Source: Desulfobacteraceae bacterium
GTDB taxonomy: Bacteria; Desulfobacterota; Desulfobacteria; Desulfobacterales; Desulfobacteraceae
Direction of reading: 5' to 3'
DNA: 7,201 nt
Assembly: GCA_015486915.1 (NCBI GenBank)
Contig: WFQS01000371.1
Coordinates: forward strand, 1 to 7,201
Part shown: one piece after another, positions 1-5,441 of the stretch
How the letters are laid out: the number at the start of each line of letters is the position of its first letter
Position numbering within the stretch: position 1 is the stretch's first letter
The notes under the pieces: model-generated
The model's database searches: none
Seen by the model: the letters and a program-made list of their open reading frames with translations, nothing else
What the model was told of the DNA's origin: nothing
Translations under genes and position numbers: made by a program

Positions 1-2
1 TA

Positions 3-719
3 AATTTAATACAAAAGTATAGAAAACTTGTGTCCTTGATTGCAGAGGATGGCACTTATAATATTTCCAATGAAATACAGATAATGACAACTAATATCAA
101 AACAGTGGAAGATAATATTGATATTGATTTTATTCTTCAGGATACCAGGGATCTTTTAAATGAAAACAAAAAAGGAATTACAAAAATCACCGATCTTGTC
201 CGTGAGTTAAGAACCTTTGCACACCCAGGTGAACCAAAAGAGAAAAAAACCGACATAAACAGGGAAATTCTATCCGTCTTAAATATCATTCAAAAAAATA
301 TTAAATTCAGGGAGCAGGTTTCAGTTAATTTTGGAAAAATTCCCTCCATTGTATGTAATCCTGCTGAACTTAATCAGGTCTTTTTCTGCCTGTTGTCAAA
401 TGCTGCAAAGGCCACCATGGAAAAGGGCAGAATACGTATCTCCACTAAAACGGACAACAAGAACATAATTATTACTGTTTCTGATACTGGTAAAGGAATT
501 GAAAAAAACAATTTATCCAAAATATTTGACCCTTTTTTTGCCGCAGACACCGCAGCAGATGATATTGACAATGGAAGAGGAATGTCACTCAATACAGCAT
601 ATAATATTGTTAAAAATCACGGCGGAAGAATTGAGGTAAGAAGTGACATGGGCAGAGGAAGTGTCTTCTCTGTGATCCTGCCTTTTAGCAAAAAAGAAAT
701 TGAGGGGATTTCCAAATAG
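3..719 (+). CDS. Sensor histidine kinase, C-terminal part (5' end outside the window)
   Basis: This is the catalytic end of a two-component sensor kinase that autophosphorylates a histidine and passes the phosphate to a response regulator. The frame is open to the left edge, so the in-frame GTG at 30 is not taken as the start; 238 residues are visible. A helical stretch (about 36-75, ending in the DLVRELRTFAHPG type of sequence) resembles the second dimerisation helix. The HATPase domain follows: N-box NQVFFCLLSNAAKA from residue 124 (Mg/ATP asparagine N133), G1 box DTGKGI at 161-166, F-box IFDPFF at about 174-179, and a G2 glycine loop GRGMSL at 191-196. In relatives of this type the H-box (HEINNP-like) lies just before the KYRKLVSLI segment at the left edge, so it should be immediately upstream. 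No membrane or sensor segment is in view. The G2 loop departs from the usual G-x-G-L-G-L but the rest is intact. It is likely the partner of the REC proteins downstream, by position only. Confidence 0.9.
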   Translation, partial: NLIQKYRKLVSLIAEDGTYNISNEIQIMTTNIKTVEDNIDIDFILQDTRDLLNENKKGITKITDLVRELRTFAHPGEPKEKKTDINREILSVLNIIQKNIKFREQVSVNFGKIPSIVCNPAELNQVFFCLLSNAAKATMEKGRIRISTKTDNKNIIITVSDTGKGIEKNNLSKIFDPFFAADTAADDIDNGRGMSLNTAYNIVKNHGGRIEVRSDMGRGSVFSVILPFSKKEIEGISK

Positions 720-722
720 AGA

Positions 723-770
723 CTTCAGCGTATATATAATCGTTATAACTGCCATGAGGCAGATCTGAAG
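723..770 (+). other. Nested inverted repeat after the kinase gene
   Basis: The outer arms CTTCAG (723-728) and CTGAAG (765-770) enclose a perfect 5-bp hairpin, CTGCC (749-753) and GGCAG (758-762), with loop ATGA. It lies 3 bases after the stop codon, a common place for a terminator or 3'-end structure, but no T-run follows (the next bases are ACTCTATACGG). It could be a weak transcript-end structure or chance. Confidence 0.3.
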
Positions 771-790
771 ACTCTATACGGCCTCACAAC

Positions 791-844
791 AAAAAATGAA
801 ACTCTTGTGATTAATGGTACTTAACAGGAGTTTCATATAAAAAA
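791..844 (+). repeat. Direct repeat copy 1 of the leader, with 9-bp inverted arms
   Basis: This copy aligns without gaps to 904-957, with 42 of 54 positions identical by eye. It contains a perfect 9-bp inverted repeat, ATGAAACTC (796-804) and GAGTTTCAT (828-836), separated by 23 bases. An AGGAG resembling a ribosome-binding site is at 826-830, but the position matching the downstream gene's ATG is ACG (845-847), so no gene starts here. It looks like a duplicated leader, or a pair of sites for a dimeric regulator. Confidence 0.6.
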
Positions 845-851
845 ACGGCCA

Positions 852-884
852 TAAAGCCAATCTAATGACATTTTGACGGCTTTA
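852..884 (+). other. 7-bp stem-loop between the two leader repeats
   Basis: The arms TAAAGCC (852-858) and GGCTTTA (878-884) are perfect complements around a 19-base loop. An A-tract rather than a T-tract follows on the + strand, so it is not a standard intrinsic terminator for the upstream gene. Its role is unknown. Confidence 0.3.
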
Positions 885-903
885 AAAAATTAAAAATTCT
901 GAT

Positions 904-957
904 AAAAAATAAAACTCTTATAATTCAAGGTATCTGGCAGGAGTCTAATATAAAAAT
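904..957 (+). repeat. Direct repeat copy 2, serving as the ribosome-binding leader of the response regulator
   Basis: This is the second copy of the 54-bp repeat, offset by 113 bp from copy 1 and ending at the base before the ATG at 958. The inverted arms are weaker here (ACTC 914-917 with GAGT 941-944). The AGGAG at 939-943 is the only Shine-Dalgarno candidate for the gene and sits in the right arm, so a hairpin could partly mask it. Its 14-base distance to the ATG is longer than usual. Confidence 0.6.
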
Positions 958-1788
958 ATGGATAACGATATGAATAAAGAAGCAGATAAGAATAATGAAG
1001 CAGCCTCTTATGGCAAGAATAAGCAGGAAAAATTTATTCACAAGGTATTAATCGTAGATGATGATGAAAATGTCGGTAAATCTATAGCGAGAATTCTCAA
1101 AAGGCTTAAGATAAATTTTGCCTATGCACCCAATGGAAACAAGGCACTTGAAAAAGTTCAAAAGGCTTCAGCTCCGTTTTCCATTATTATTTCAGATCAG
1201 CGCATGCCCGGTATGAGGGGAAGTGAATTCCTTGAGCAGGCCAGAAAAATTTCTCCGGACACCATACGTTTCCTTGTCACCGGATATTCAGATATGGATG
1301 CTGTTCTTGAAGCAATTAACAAGGGAGCAATACACAGATATATATCCAAGCCATGGGACACCAAGGAATTCATGAATGCCATACAGGAAGGTCTGAAGCA
1401 GTTTGAGCTCATTGTTGAAAATGAGCAGCTTTTACGTCTTGCAAAGGATCAGAATACGAAACTTTATGAATTGAACTGTGAGCTGAGGGAAAAAACAGAA
1501 ACGCATCAAAAAAACATTGAAAATTTAAACAGGGAAATAGATAAACTCGAAAGACAAATTAAAATTCAGGCTGACAAGCCAAAACAAGACAATTCCTTAG
1601 AAAGAATTGAAAAACTGCTCAAGGAAAAAAATATGCTTGAACAGGATAAACTAAACAATCTTTACGTGGAATTATTAAAAGAACTATTTGAACAATTCAG
1701 CGATATTGCAATAAGAAACGGATTTGAAATGCCTGAAAGTGATTCATTTAATATAAAGAACTCCGAGGATCAGGGCGGCTTTTCGTGA
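958..1788 (+). CDS. Single-domain response regulator (REC) with coiled-coil tail
   Basis: This is a cytoplasmic phospho-receiver protein of 276 residues. After a polar, charged N-terminal extension (1-27), the REC domain spans about 28-150: acidic pocket from VDDDE (D34-D36), phosphoacceptor D80 in SDQRMPGM, T108 in VTGY, and K131 in the SKPW motif. All residues needed for phosphotransfer and the conformational switch are present. The rest (about 150-240) is a Lys/Glu-rich heptad-like coiled coil, then a short polar tail. No HD-GYP, GGDEF, HTH or AAA output domain is visible, although the REC style resembles regulators that carry HD-GYP in other proteins. ATG 958 is chosen because AGGAG lies 14 bases before it; ATG 970 in the same frame lacks any such site. 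Its REC domain is clearly related to the one at the start of the next gene, suggesting duplication. It probably acts by protein-protein contact or dimerisation; partners are unknown. Confidence 0.92.
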   Translation: MDNDMNKEADKNNEAASYGKNKQEKFIHKVLIVDDDENVGKSIARILKRLKINFAYAPNGNKALEKVQKASAPFSIIISDQRMPGMRGSEFLEQARKISPDTIRFLVTGYSDMDAVLEAINKGAIHRYISKPWDTKEFMNAIQEGLKQFELIVENEQLLRLAKDQNTKLYELNCELREKTETHQKNIENLNREIDKLERQIKIQADKPKQDNSLERIEKLLKEKNMLEQDKLNNLYVELLKELFEQFSDIAIRNGFEMPESDSFNIKNSEDQGGFS

Positions 1789-1821
1789 TTTGGTAAAGGG
1801 CGAATAAGAACCAGCCAAAAT

Positions 1822-1835
1822 CGGCCCCATGGCCG
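1822..1835 (+). other. Short G/C stem-loop after the response regulator gene
   Basis: A perfect 5-bp stem, CGGCC (1822-1826) and GGCCG (1831-1835), with loop CCAT is followed by TTATTAA. It sits in the 98-bp gap before the next gene. The stem is short and the T-run interrupted, so it is at most a weak terminator or attenuator that may lower expression of the downstream genes. Confidence 0.3.
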
Positions 1836-1876
1836 TTATTAACATGAAATAAAAATATTTTTTCAGAAATAAAATC

Positions 1877-1880
1877 GGAG
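1877..1880 (+). promoter_or_regulatory. Ribosome-binding site that sets the start at 1887
   Basis: GGAG directly abuts an in-frame ATG at 1881, which leaves no spacer, but stands 6 bases before the second in-frame ATG at 1887. Initiation at 1887 (MSEIT...) is therefore preferred over 1881 (MKMSEIT...). Confidence 0.7.
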
Positions 1881-1886
1881 ATGAAA

Positions 1887-4790
1887 ATGTCTGAGATAAC
1901 AAATTATGGAATTCTGATTGTTGATGATGATGAGTCATTTTTGAATACCATGCGCAGAACACTTAAAAGGGAAAAATTCTCAAAAATCATTTCAGCCCTG
2001 AATGCCAAACAGGCCTTTAGAATTTTAGAAAGTGTTGAGACTGCCTTTGCCCTTATTATTTCTGATCAGGAGATGCCCGGCATGAAAGGCATTGAATTTT
2101 TGAACAAAACAATAGAGGTAAGTCCCTTATCAAGGAGAATCCTTTTAACGGGGTACCCTGATTTTTCATCTGTCATTAAGGCCATTAATCACGGAGCCAT
2201 ACATAAATATATTATTAAACCACCTGAGACTGAAGATCTGATAAAAAAAATAAAATCCGAATTAAAAATTTACGACAGGTACGCTGAAAAAAAAAAGCTC
2301 ATCAATATCACAAGGAGCCAGACGCTGCAATTTTTTAAAGTTGCAAAGCAATTAAAGTACAAGAATAAAAAATTCCTTGATGAGATCAAATTAAAACAGG
2401 ATGAAAAAAAATCTCTTCAAAACGCACTTGCAAAAATAAAGGAAGAACAAAATAAAAACAAAAAATTTCAAGGACTTAACACAGTCCTTTTAAAAAATAT
2501 TCTATTAAAACCAAACTCTCTTTTAAAAGCATTTAATATCATAAAGACCCAGATAGATTCATTTTTTAAAGAAATCTCAGAAAACAATGGCATAGAATTT
2601 CCATTTAGACCCAGTGCAAAAAAGTCAAGTCAATATGATAGTGAACAATATGAAATCATTGATCTTATTATTGAATGTGTTGTTAGAAAAACCGAGCCCT
2701 TAGTCAGTAAAATAGGATTGGATCATGATCATCAGGATGGAAAGAAATTAAACATTGATGAATATACAGATATTCCTGACACAGCAAAACTTGCATACCA
2801 GGAAGGGTATATCACAGAAAAGGAACTTGAAAGAGTTGAAAAAGAACATGCAAAAGCAGAAAAACAAACTCCTCCAGGCCTTTCCATTGAACAATGCCTT
2901 ATTGATTTGAACCTTATAGACAGGATAAAACTAAGCCGGTTAATGGTTAAAAAACGACTCATTGAAATAAGGCTTAAGGATCGTGAATTTGCAGAGGAAC
3001 TGATAAAACGGGAGGCTGTTTCTGTTCAAACAATTGAGCAGGCATTCATAAAACAGCTGAATTATTTTGAGCATGACAGTAACTGCATGACACTTGGTGA
3101 CATTCTTGTACAGGAGAATGCAATAACTGCTCAACTGAGAGATGAGCTTTTCAGGGCACATCACAGAATTAATGAAATCGCTGAAAGTTCGGGCATATCC
3201 TCTTTGTTATCCTCCTCAAAAAAAGATATCCTTATTGACCTGCAGATCTCACCGGATAAAACAAAGGCCTATATAAGGCTTCCCAAAAGTCTCCATGGAA
3301 GTTCAGACATCAAACCTGTTAAAGATCTCCTTCAAAAACACGGGATACGATTCGGAGTTGTGGAGGATAAACTTATACTTGGATTTATGAGGTACGCATC
3401 TGATCCTGAAAAAAAATTTACAATCGCAATGGGAAGATACCCTGAACCCGGGAAAAATGCACAAGTCAGGTATCATTTTAATACAGAATATCAGAAACCC
3501 GGTATTGTTGCAGAGGATGGAACAATTGATTTCAGGGACAGGGGGGACATTCCCTTTGTGGAAAAAGGAGCTCTTCTTGCTGAAAAAATACCACTTATAA
3601 AGGGAAAATTGGGCCTTGACATATTTGGAGAGCCCATCCCGGTGGATGATGTTAAAGATTGTGTTTTTAAAAACGGCTCAGGTACAGAACTTGATGAAAG
3701 CGGCCTGAAAATATATGCAGCCATAGAAGGCCAGCCATCCCTTAATACAGCAGGTGTTGTTTCTGTACTCAAGGAATTGAACATAAAAAACAATGTGGAT
3801 TTTGAAACCGGTCATATCAATTTTAACGGGAATGTCTTTGTCAAAGGTGTCGTAAAAGAAGGTTTTCATGTGAACTGTGTGGACCTTACAGCAGGTGAAA
3901 TTAACGGTGGGATCATAACTTTATCGGGAAACCTCAACGTATCTACAGGTATTATAAATGCACAGGTAACAACCAGTGGCAATGTAAAGTCAAAGTTTAT
4001 CAACAATTCAAAAGTTGACGCATTTGGAAATATTACCATTATAAAGGAAATAATGGAATCAGATATTGCCGTGAGCGGGGAATGTATCAACGATAACGGC
4101 AGGGTTACATCATCTTTAATAGCTGCTAAAAAAGGCTTTACTCTCGGACTGGTCGGGACATTAAAGGCCTCACCATCCACGATTAAAGCCGGAGTTGATG
4201 ACCATATGGTAAGGCTTGAAGTTATATTTGATAAAAAAATAGAAAAACAGCAGGCAGCCCTTGACGTTCTTGAGCAGAAAAAGAAACTGCTTGAAAATAA
4301 AAATTTTGAAATGCACAAAAAAGTTGCTGACTACTCCTTTGCTCAGGAAACAATGATGAAGAAGATATCTTCTCTGAAACAGGAATTATTATCCCTTAAA
4401 AGCAAAAAGGCAGAAATGATAAAAGTTGTGAGGGAAATTAAAGAGATGGAAAATACAATGAAAGAGTACGATGATATCATAAAAAATATTTTCAGTAACC
4501 AGGATAAAATAACAAAGGACATCTCAAACTATGAAAAAAAAATAACCTCCGGCGCAAGCGAACTTGAGATAACAAAACTTGAAAAAAAAGCCATGGAAGA
4601 AATTGCTGAATTTGATGAACCGGTTCCTGTTGTCAGAATAAACAGGAACATCCTGGCAGGAAACAAAATTGTGGGCCCTAAATCCTCCATGGTTGTAAAA
4701 CACAAGCTTGGGGCCTGCAAAATAATGGAAATAGATTCAAGTGATCCGGATGATCGTGAAGGCAGGCAGATGGTAATACAAAATCTTTAA
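1887..4790 (+). CDS. REC-FapA (DUF342) fusion protein with helical repeats and coiled coils
   Basis: This is a 967-residue cytoplasmic protein. Order of parts: REC domain about 6-120 (D13-D15 acidic pocket, phosphoacceptor D60 in SDQEMPGM, T88, K111 in the IKPP motif); Lys-rich coiled coil about 125-200; a poorly conserved linker; a helical-repeat section about 298-428 with units resembling the MshEN/GspE N-terminal fold (for example TLGDILVQENAITAQL from T402); a FapA/DUF342 region from about 447, with a right-handed beta-helix-like stretch of short Gly/Asn/Val repeats at about 644-757 (INFNGNVFVKGVVKEG onward); a long coiled coil about 774-910; and a C-terminal strand-rich cap from N919 (NRNILAGNKIVGPKSSM), typical of DUF342 ends. 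FapA-family proteins are linked to flagellar assembly and motility control in some bacteria; the biochemical role is unsettled. Here phosphorylation of the REC domain probably controls the beta-helix module or its assembly. All REC catalytic residues are present. No signal peptide or membrane segment is seen. A standard fapA would lack the REC half, so no symbol is given. Confidence 0.9.
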   Translation: MSEITNYGILIVDDDESFLNTMRRTLKREKFSKIISALNAKQAFRILESVETAFALIISDQEMPGMKGIEFLNKTIEVSPLSRRILLTGYPDFSSVIKAINHGAIHKYIIKPPETEDLIKKIKSELKIYDRYAEKKKLINITRSQTLQFFKVAKQLKYKNKKFLDEIKLKQDEKKSLQNALAKIKEEQNKNKKFQGLNTVLLKNILLKPNSLLKAFNIIKTQIDSFFKEISENNGIEFPFRPSAKKSSQYDSEQYEIIDLIIECVVRKTEPLVSKIGLDHDHQDGKKLNIDEYTDIPDTAKLAYQEGYITEKELERVEKEHAKAEKQTPPGLSIEQCLIDLNLIDRIKLSRLMVKKRLIEIRLKDREFAEELIKREAVSVQTIEQAFIKQLNYFEHDSNCMTLGDILVQENAITAQLRDELFRAHHRINEIAESSGISSLLSSSKKDILIDLQISPDKTKAYIRLPKSLHGSSDIKPVKDLLQKHGIRFGVVEDKLILGFMRYASDPEKKFTIAMGRYPEPGKNAQVRYHFNTEYQKPGIVAEDGTIDFRDRGDIPFVEKGALLAEKIPLIKGKLGLDIFGEPIPVDDVKDCVFKNGSGTELDESGLKIYAAIEGQPSLNTAGVVSVLKELNIKNNVDFETGHINFNGNVFVKGVVKEGFHVNCVDLTAGEINGGIITLSGNLNVSTGIINAQVTTSGNVKSKFINNSKVDAFGNITIIKEIMESDIAVSGECINDNGRVTSSLIAAKKGFTLGLVGTLKASPSTIKAGVDDHMVRLEVIFDKKIEKQQAALDVLEQKKKLLENKNFEMHKKVADYSFAQETMMKKISSLKQELLSLKSKKAEMIKVVREIKEMENTMKEYDDIIKNIFSNQDKITKDISNYEKKITSGASELEITKLEKKAMEEIAEFDEPVPVVRINRNILAGNKIVGPKSSMVVKHKLGACKIMEIDSSDPDDREGRQMVIQNL

Positions 4791-4802
4791 TAAACTTGAT
4801 TT

Positions 4803-4964
4803 AGGATCGGAGATGAAATAAGTTGAACAGAAATAGCGCAGAATTCCGGCCCATATACAAGGCGCATTAAAGGTTGCATACTCAACGTATTCGACCTTTG
4901 ATGCAACGAAGTAGATGGGCCGGAAGACAAGCAATTTCGTTCAACTTATAAAATTTTCGATCCT
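4803..4964. repeat. 162-bp palindromic (hairpin-forming) intergenic element, possibly a MITE
   Basis: Nearly the whole gap before cheW folds back on itself. The matched blocks, outside to inside, are AGGATCG (4803-4809) with CGATCCT (4958-4964); ATAAGTTGAAC (4818-4828) with GTTCAACTTAT (4939-4949); TTCCGGCCCAT (4844-4854) with ATGGGCCGGAA (4915-4925); and GCATTAAAGGTTGCATAC (4864-4881) against 4887-4904, 15 of 18 paired, closing on the 5-base loop TCAAC. Blocks share nearly one centre (4883.5-4884.5). A flanking TTA on both sides (4801-4803, 4964-4966) could be a small target duplication but overlaps the arm. There is no transposase and no T-tract, so it is either a non-autonomous mobile repeat or an RNA-level structure. 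The type resembles interspersed palindromes I associate with Desulfobacterales genomes, from memory only. Confidence 0.85.
4806..4818 (+). promoter_or_regulatory. Displaced ribosome-binding leader upstream of the palindrome
   Basis: The 13 bases ATCGGAGATGAAA are identical to 1874-1886, the leader that directly precedes the start of the REC-FapA gene. Here they are followed not by a gene but by the palindrome, and the next real start codon is 152 bases further on. The ATG inside the motif opens only ATG-AAA-TAA. This suggests the cheW ribosome-binding site was separated from its start by insertion of the palindrome. Confidence 0.5.
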
Positions 4965-4969
4965 TAACT

Positions 4970-5440
4970 ATGAATTCTTCTGACATTAAAAATACTGAAT
5001 CACAGCAGTTTGTATCATTTAGAGTGGATAATTACCTCATGGGCATAGATATCCTGAAAATAAGGGAAGTCATTCAGTTAACAGAGATAACGACGGTTCA
5101 GAATTCTCCTGATTTTATATGGGGGTTGATGAATTTAAGGGGGCAGACTATTACCGTTGTCGACCTCGGAGTTGTATTTGGACTGTCTTCAAGAAAAATC
5201 ACGCCCGATTCCCATAATATTATCATGAAACACCTTGATTTGAGTATTGTTGTGGATACCATTGGCGACATTATCAATGTGCCCGGATATGGAATCGAGC
5301 CATGTCCTGCAAACACAGAAAAAAAAATGGGACAATATCTGCAGGGTGTTGCAAGACTTGACAAGGAAATCATTGCTATACTGTGCCCTGAAAAAATTAT
5401 AAAAAAAATATCCATGTTAAAAGGAGAAACCGAGGTATAA
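4970..5440 (+). CDS. cheW: CheW-like chemotaxis coupling protein
   Basis: CheW is the cytoplasmic adaptor that links chemoreceptors to the CheA kinase in receptor arrays. This 156-residue protein has the usual length and a single CheW domain covering about residues 12-150. Visible landmarks are the opening strand QFVSFRVDNYLMGIDILKI (about 13-31), the IREVIQL segment (31-37), the PDFIWGLMNLRGQTITVVDL segment (47-66) with the conserved N-L-R-G turn at 55-58 (R57 matches the arginine needed for receptor/CheA contact in the family), and a later LSIVVDTIGDIINV strand pair. The start is ATG 4970: an in-frame stop lies at 4949-4951 and the next in-frame Met (residue 24) would cut into the domain. 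No Shine-Dalgarno sequence stands directly before it; the nearest good one is on the far side of the palindrome. It is one base from cheA and so almost certainly works with it. Confidence 0.95.
   Translation: MNSSDIKNTESQQFVSFRVDNYLMGIDILKIREVIQLTEITTVQNSPDFIWGLMNLRGQTITVVDLGVVFGLSSRKITPDSHNIIMKHLDLSIVVDTIGDIINVPGYGIEPCPANTEKKMGQYLQGVARLDKEIIAILCPEKIIKKISMLKGETEV
5421..5436 (+). promoter_or_regulatory. Ribosome-binding site for cheA inside the end of cheW
   Basis: AAGGAG (5421-5426) and a second GAGGT (5432-5436) precede ATG 5442; the second has a 5-base spacer and is the better fit. Because both lie within cheW, and the cheW stop (5438-5440) is one base from the cheA ATG, translation of the two genes is probably coupled. 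Confidence 0.75.
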
Positions 5441-5441
5441 A

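Larger units (their letters stand above)
720..957 (+). other. Intergenic leader region between the histidine kinase and the first response regulator
   Basis: This 238-bp A/T-rich gap has no credible ORF. It holds a nested inverted repeat just after the kinase stop, an exact TATAAT at 735-740 with no convincing -35 box, a 7-bp stem at 852-884, and two copies of a 54-bp direct repeat at 791 and 904. The gap is long for a simple operon junction, so a promoter or post-transcriptional control for the downstream genes is plausible. No known riboswitch class is recognised and no hairpin here is followed by the T-tract expected of an intrinsic terminator on this strand. Confidence 0.6.

Noticed and set aside
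30..32. GTG as the start of the histidine kinase gene
   Set aside because: The frame is open through the left edge with family-like sequence (KYRKLVSLI), and starting here would leave no H-box.
735..740. TATAAT as a promoter -10 box
   Set aside because: It is an exact match, but in an A/T-rich stretch and with no acceptable -35 box 16-18 bases upstream.
791..957. CRISPR-like repeat pair
   Set aside because: There are only two imperfect copies with a 59-bp interval, and no further units or cas genes.
1881..1883. ATG as start of the REC-FapA gene
   Set aside because: The GGAG touches it with no spacer; the ATG at 1887 has a normal 6-base spacer.
3866..4318. 150-codon open frame on the minus strand inside the REC-FapA gene
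   Set aside because: It lies wholly opposite the well-supported FapA beta-helix coding region; its Ser/Phe-rich content is typical of an antisense shadow.
4813..4821. Mini-ORF ATG-AAA-TAA before the palindrome as a leader peptide
   Set aside because: It is only two codons and its ATG directly abuts the GGAG, so initiation there is unlikely.
4737..4934. Open frame on the minus strand across the palindrome
   Set aside because: It overlaps the end of the REC-FapA gene and the repeat element; its peptide is a by-product of the repeat and has no ribosome-binding site or recognisable domain.
4915..4957. Intrinsic terminator formed by the right arm of the palindrome
   Set aside because: No T-tract directly follows the main stem (AAAATTTT comes later), and cheW/cheA downstream have no clear promoter of their own.
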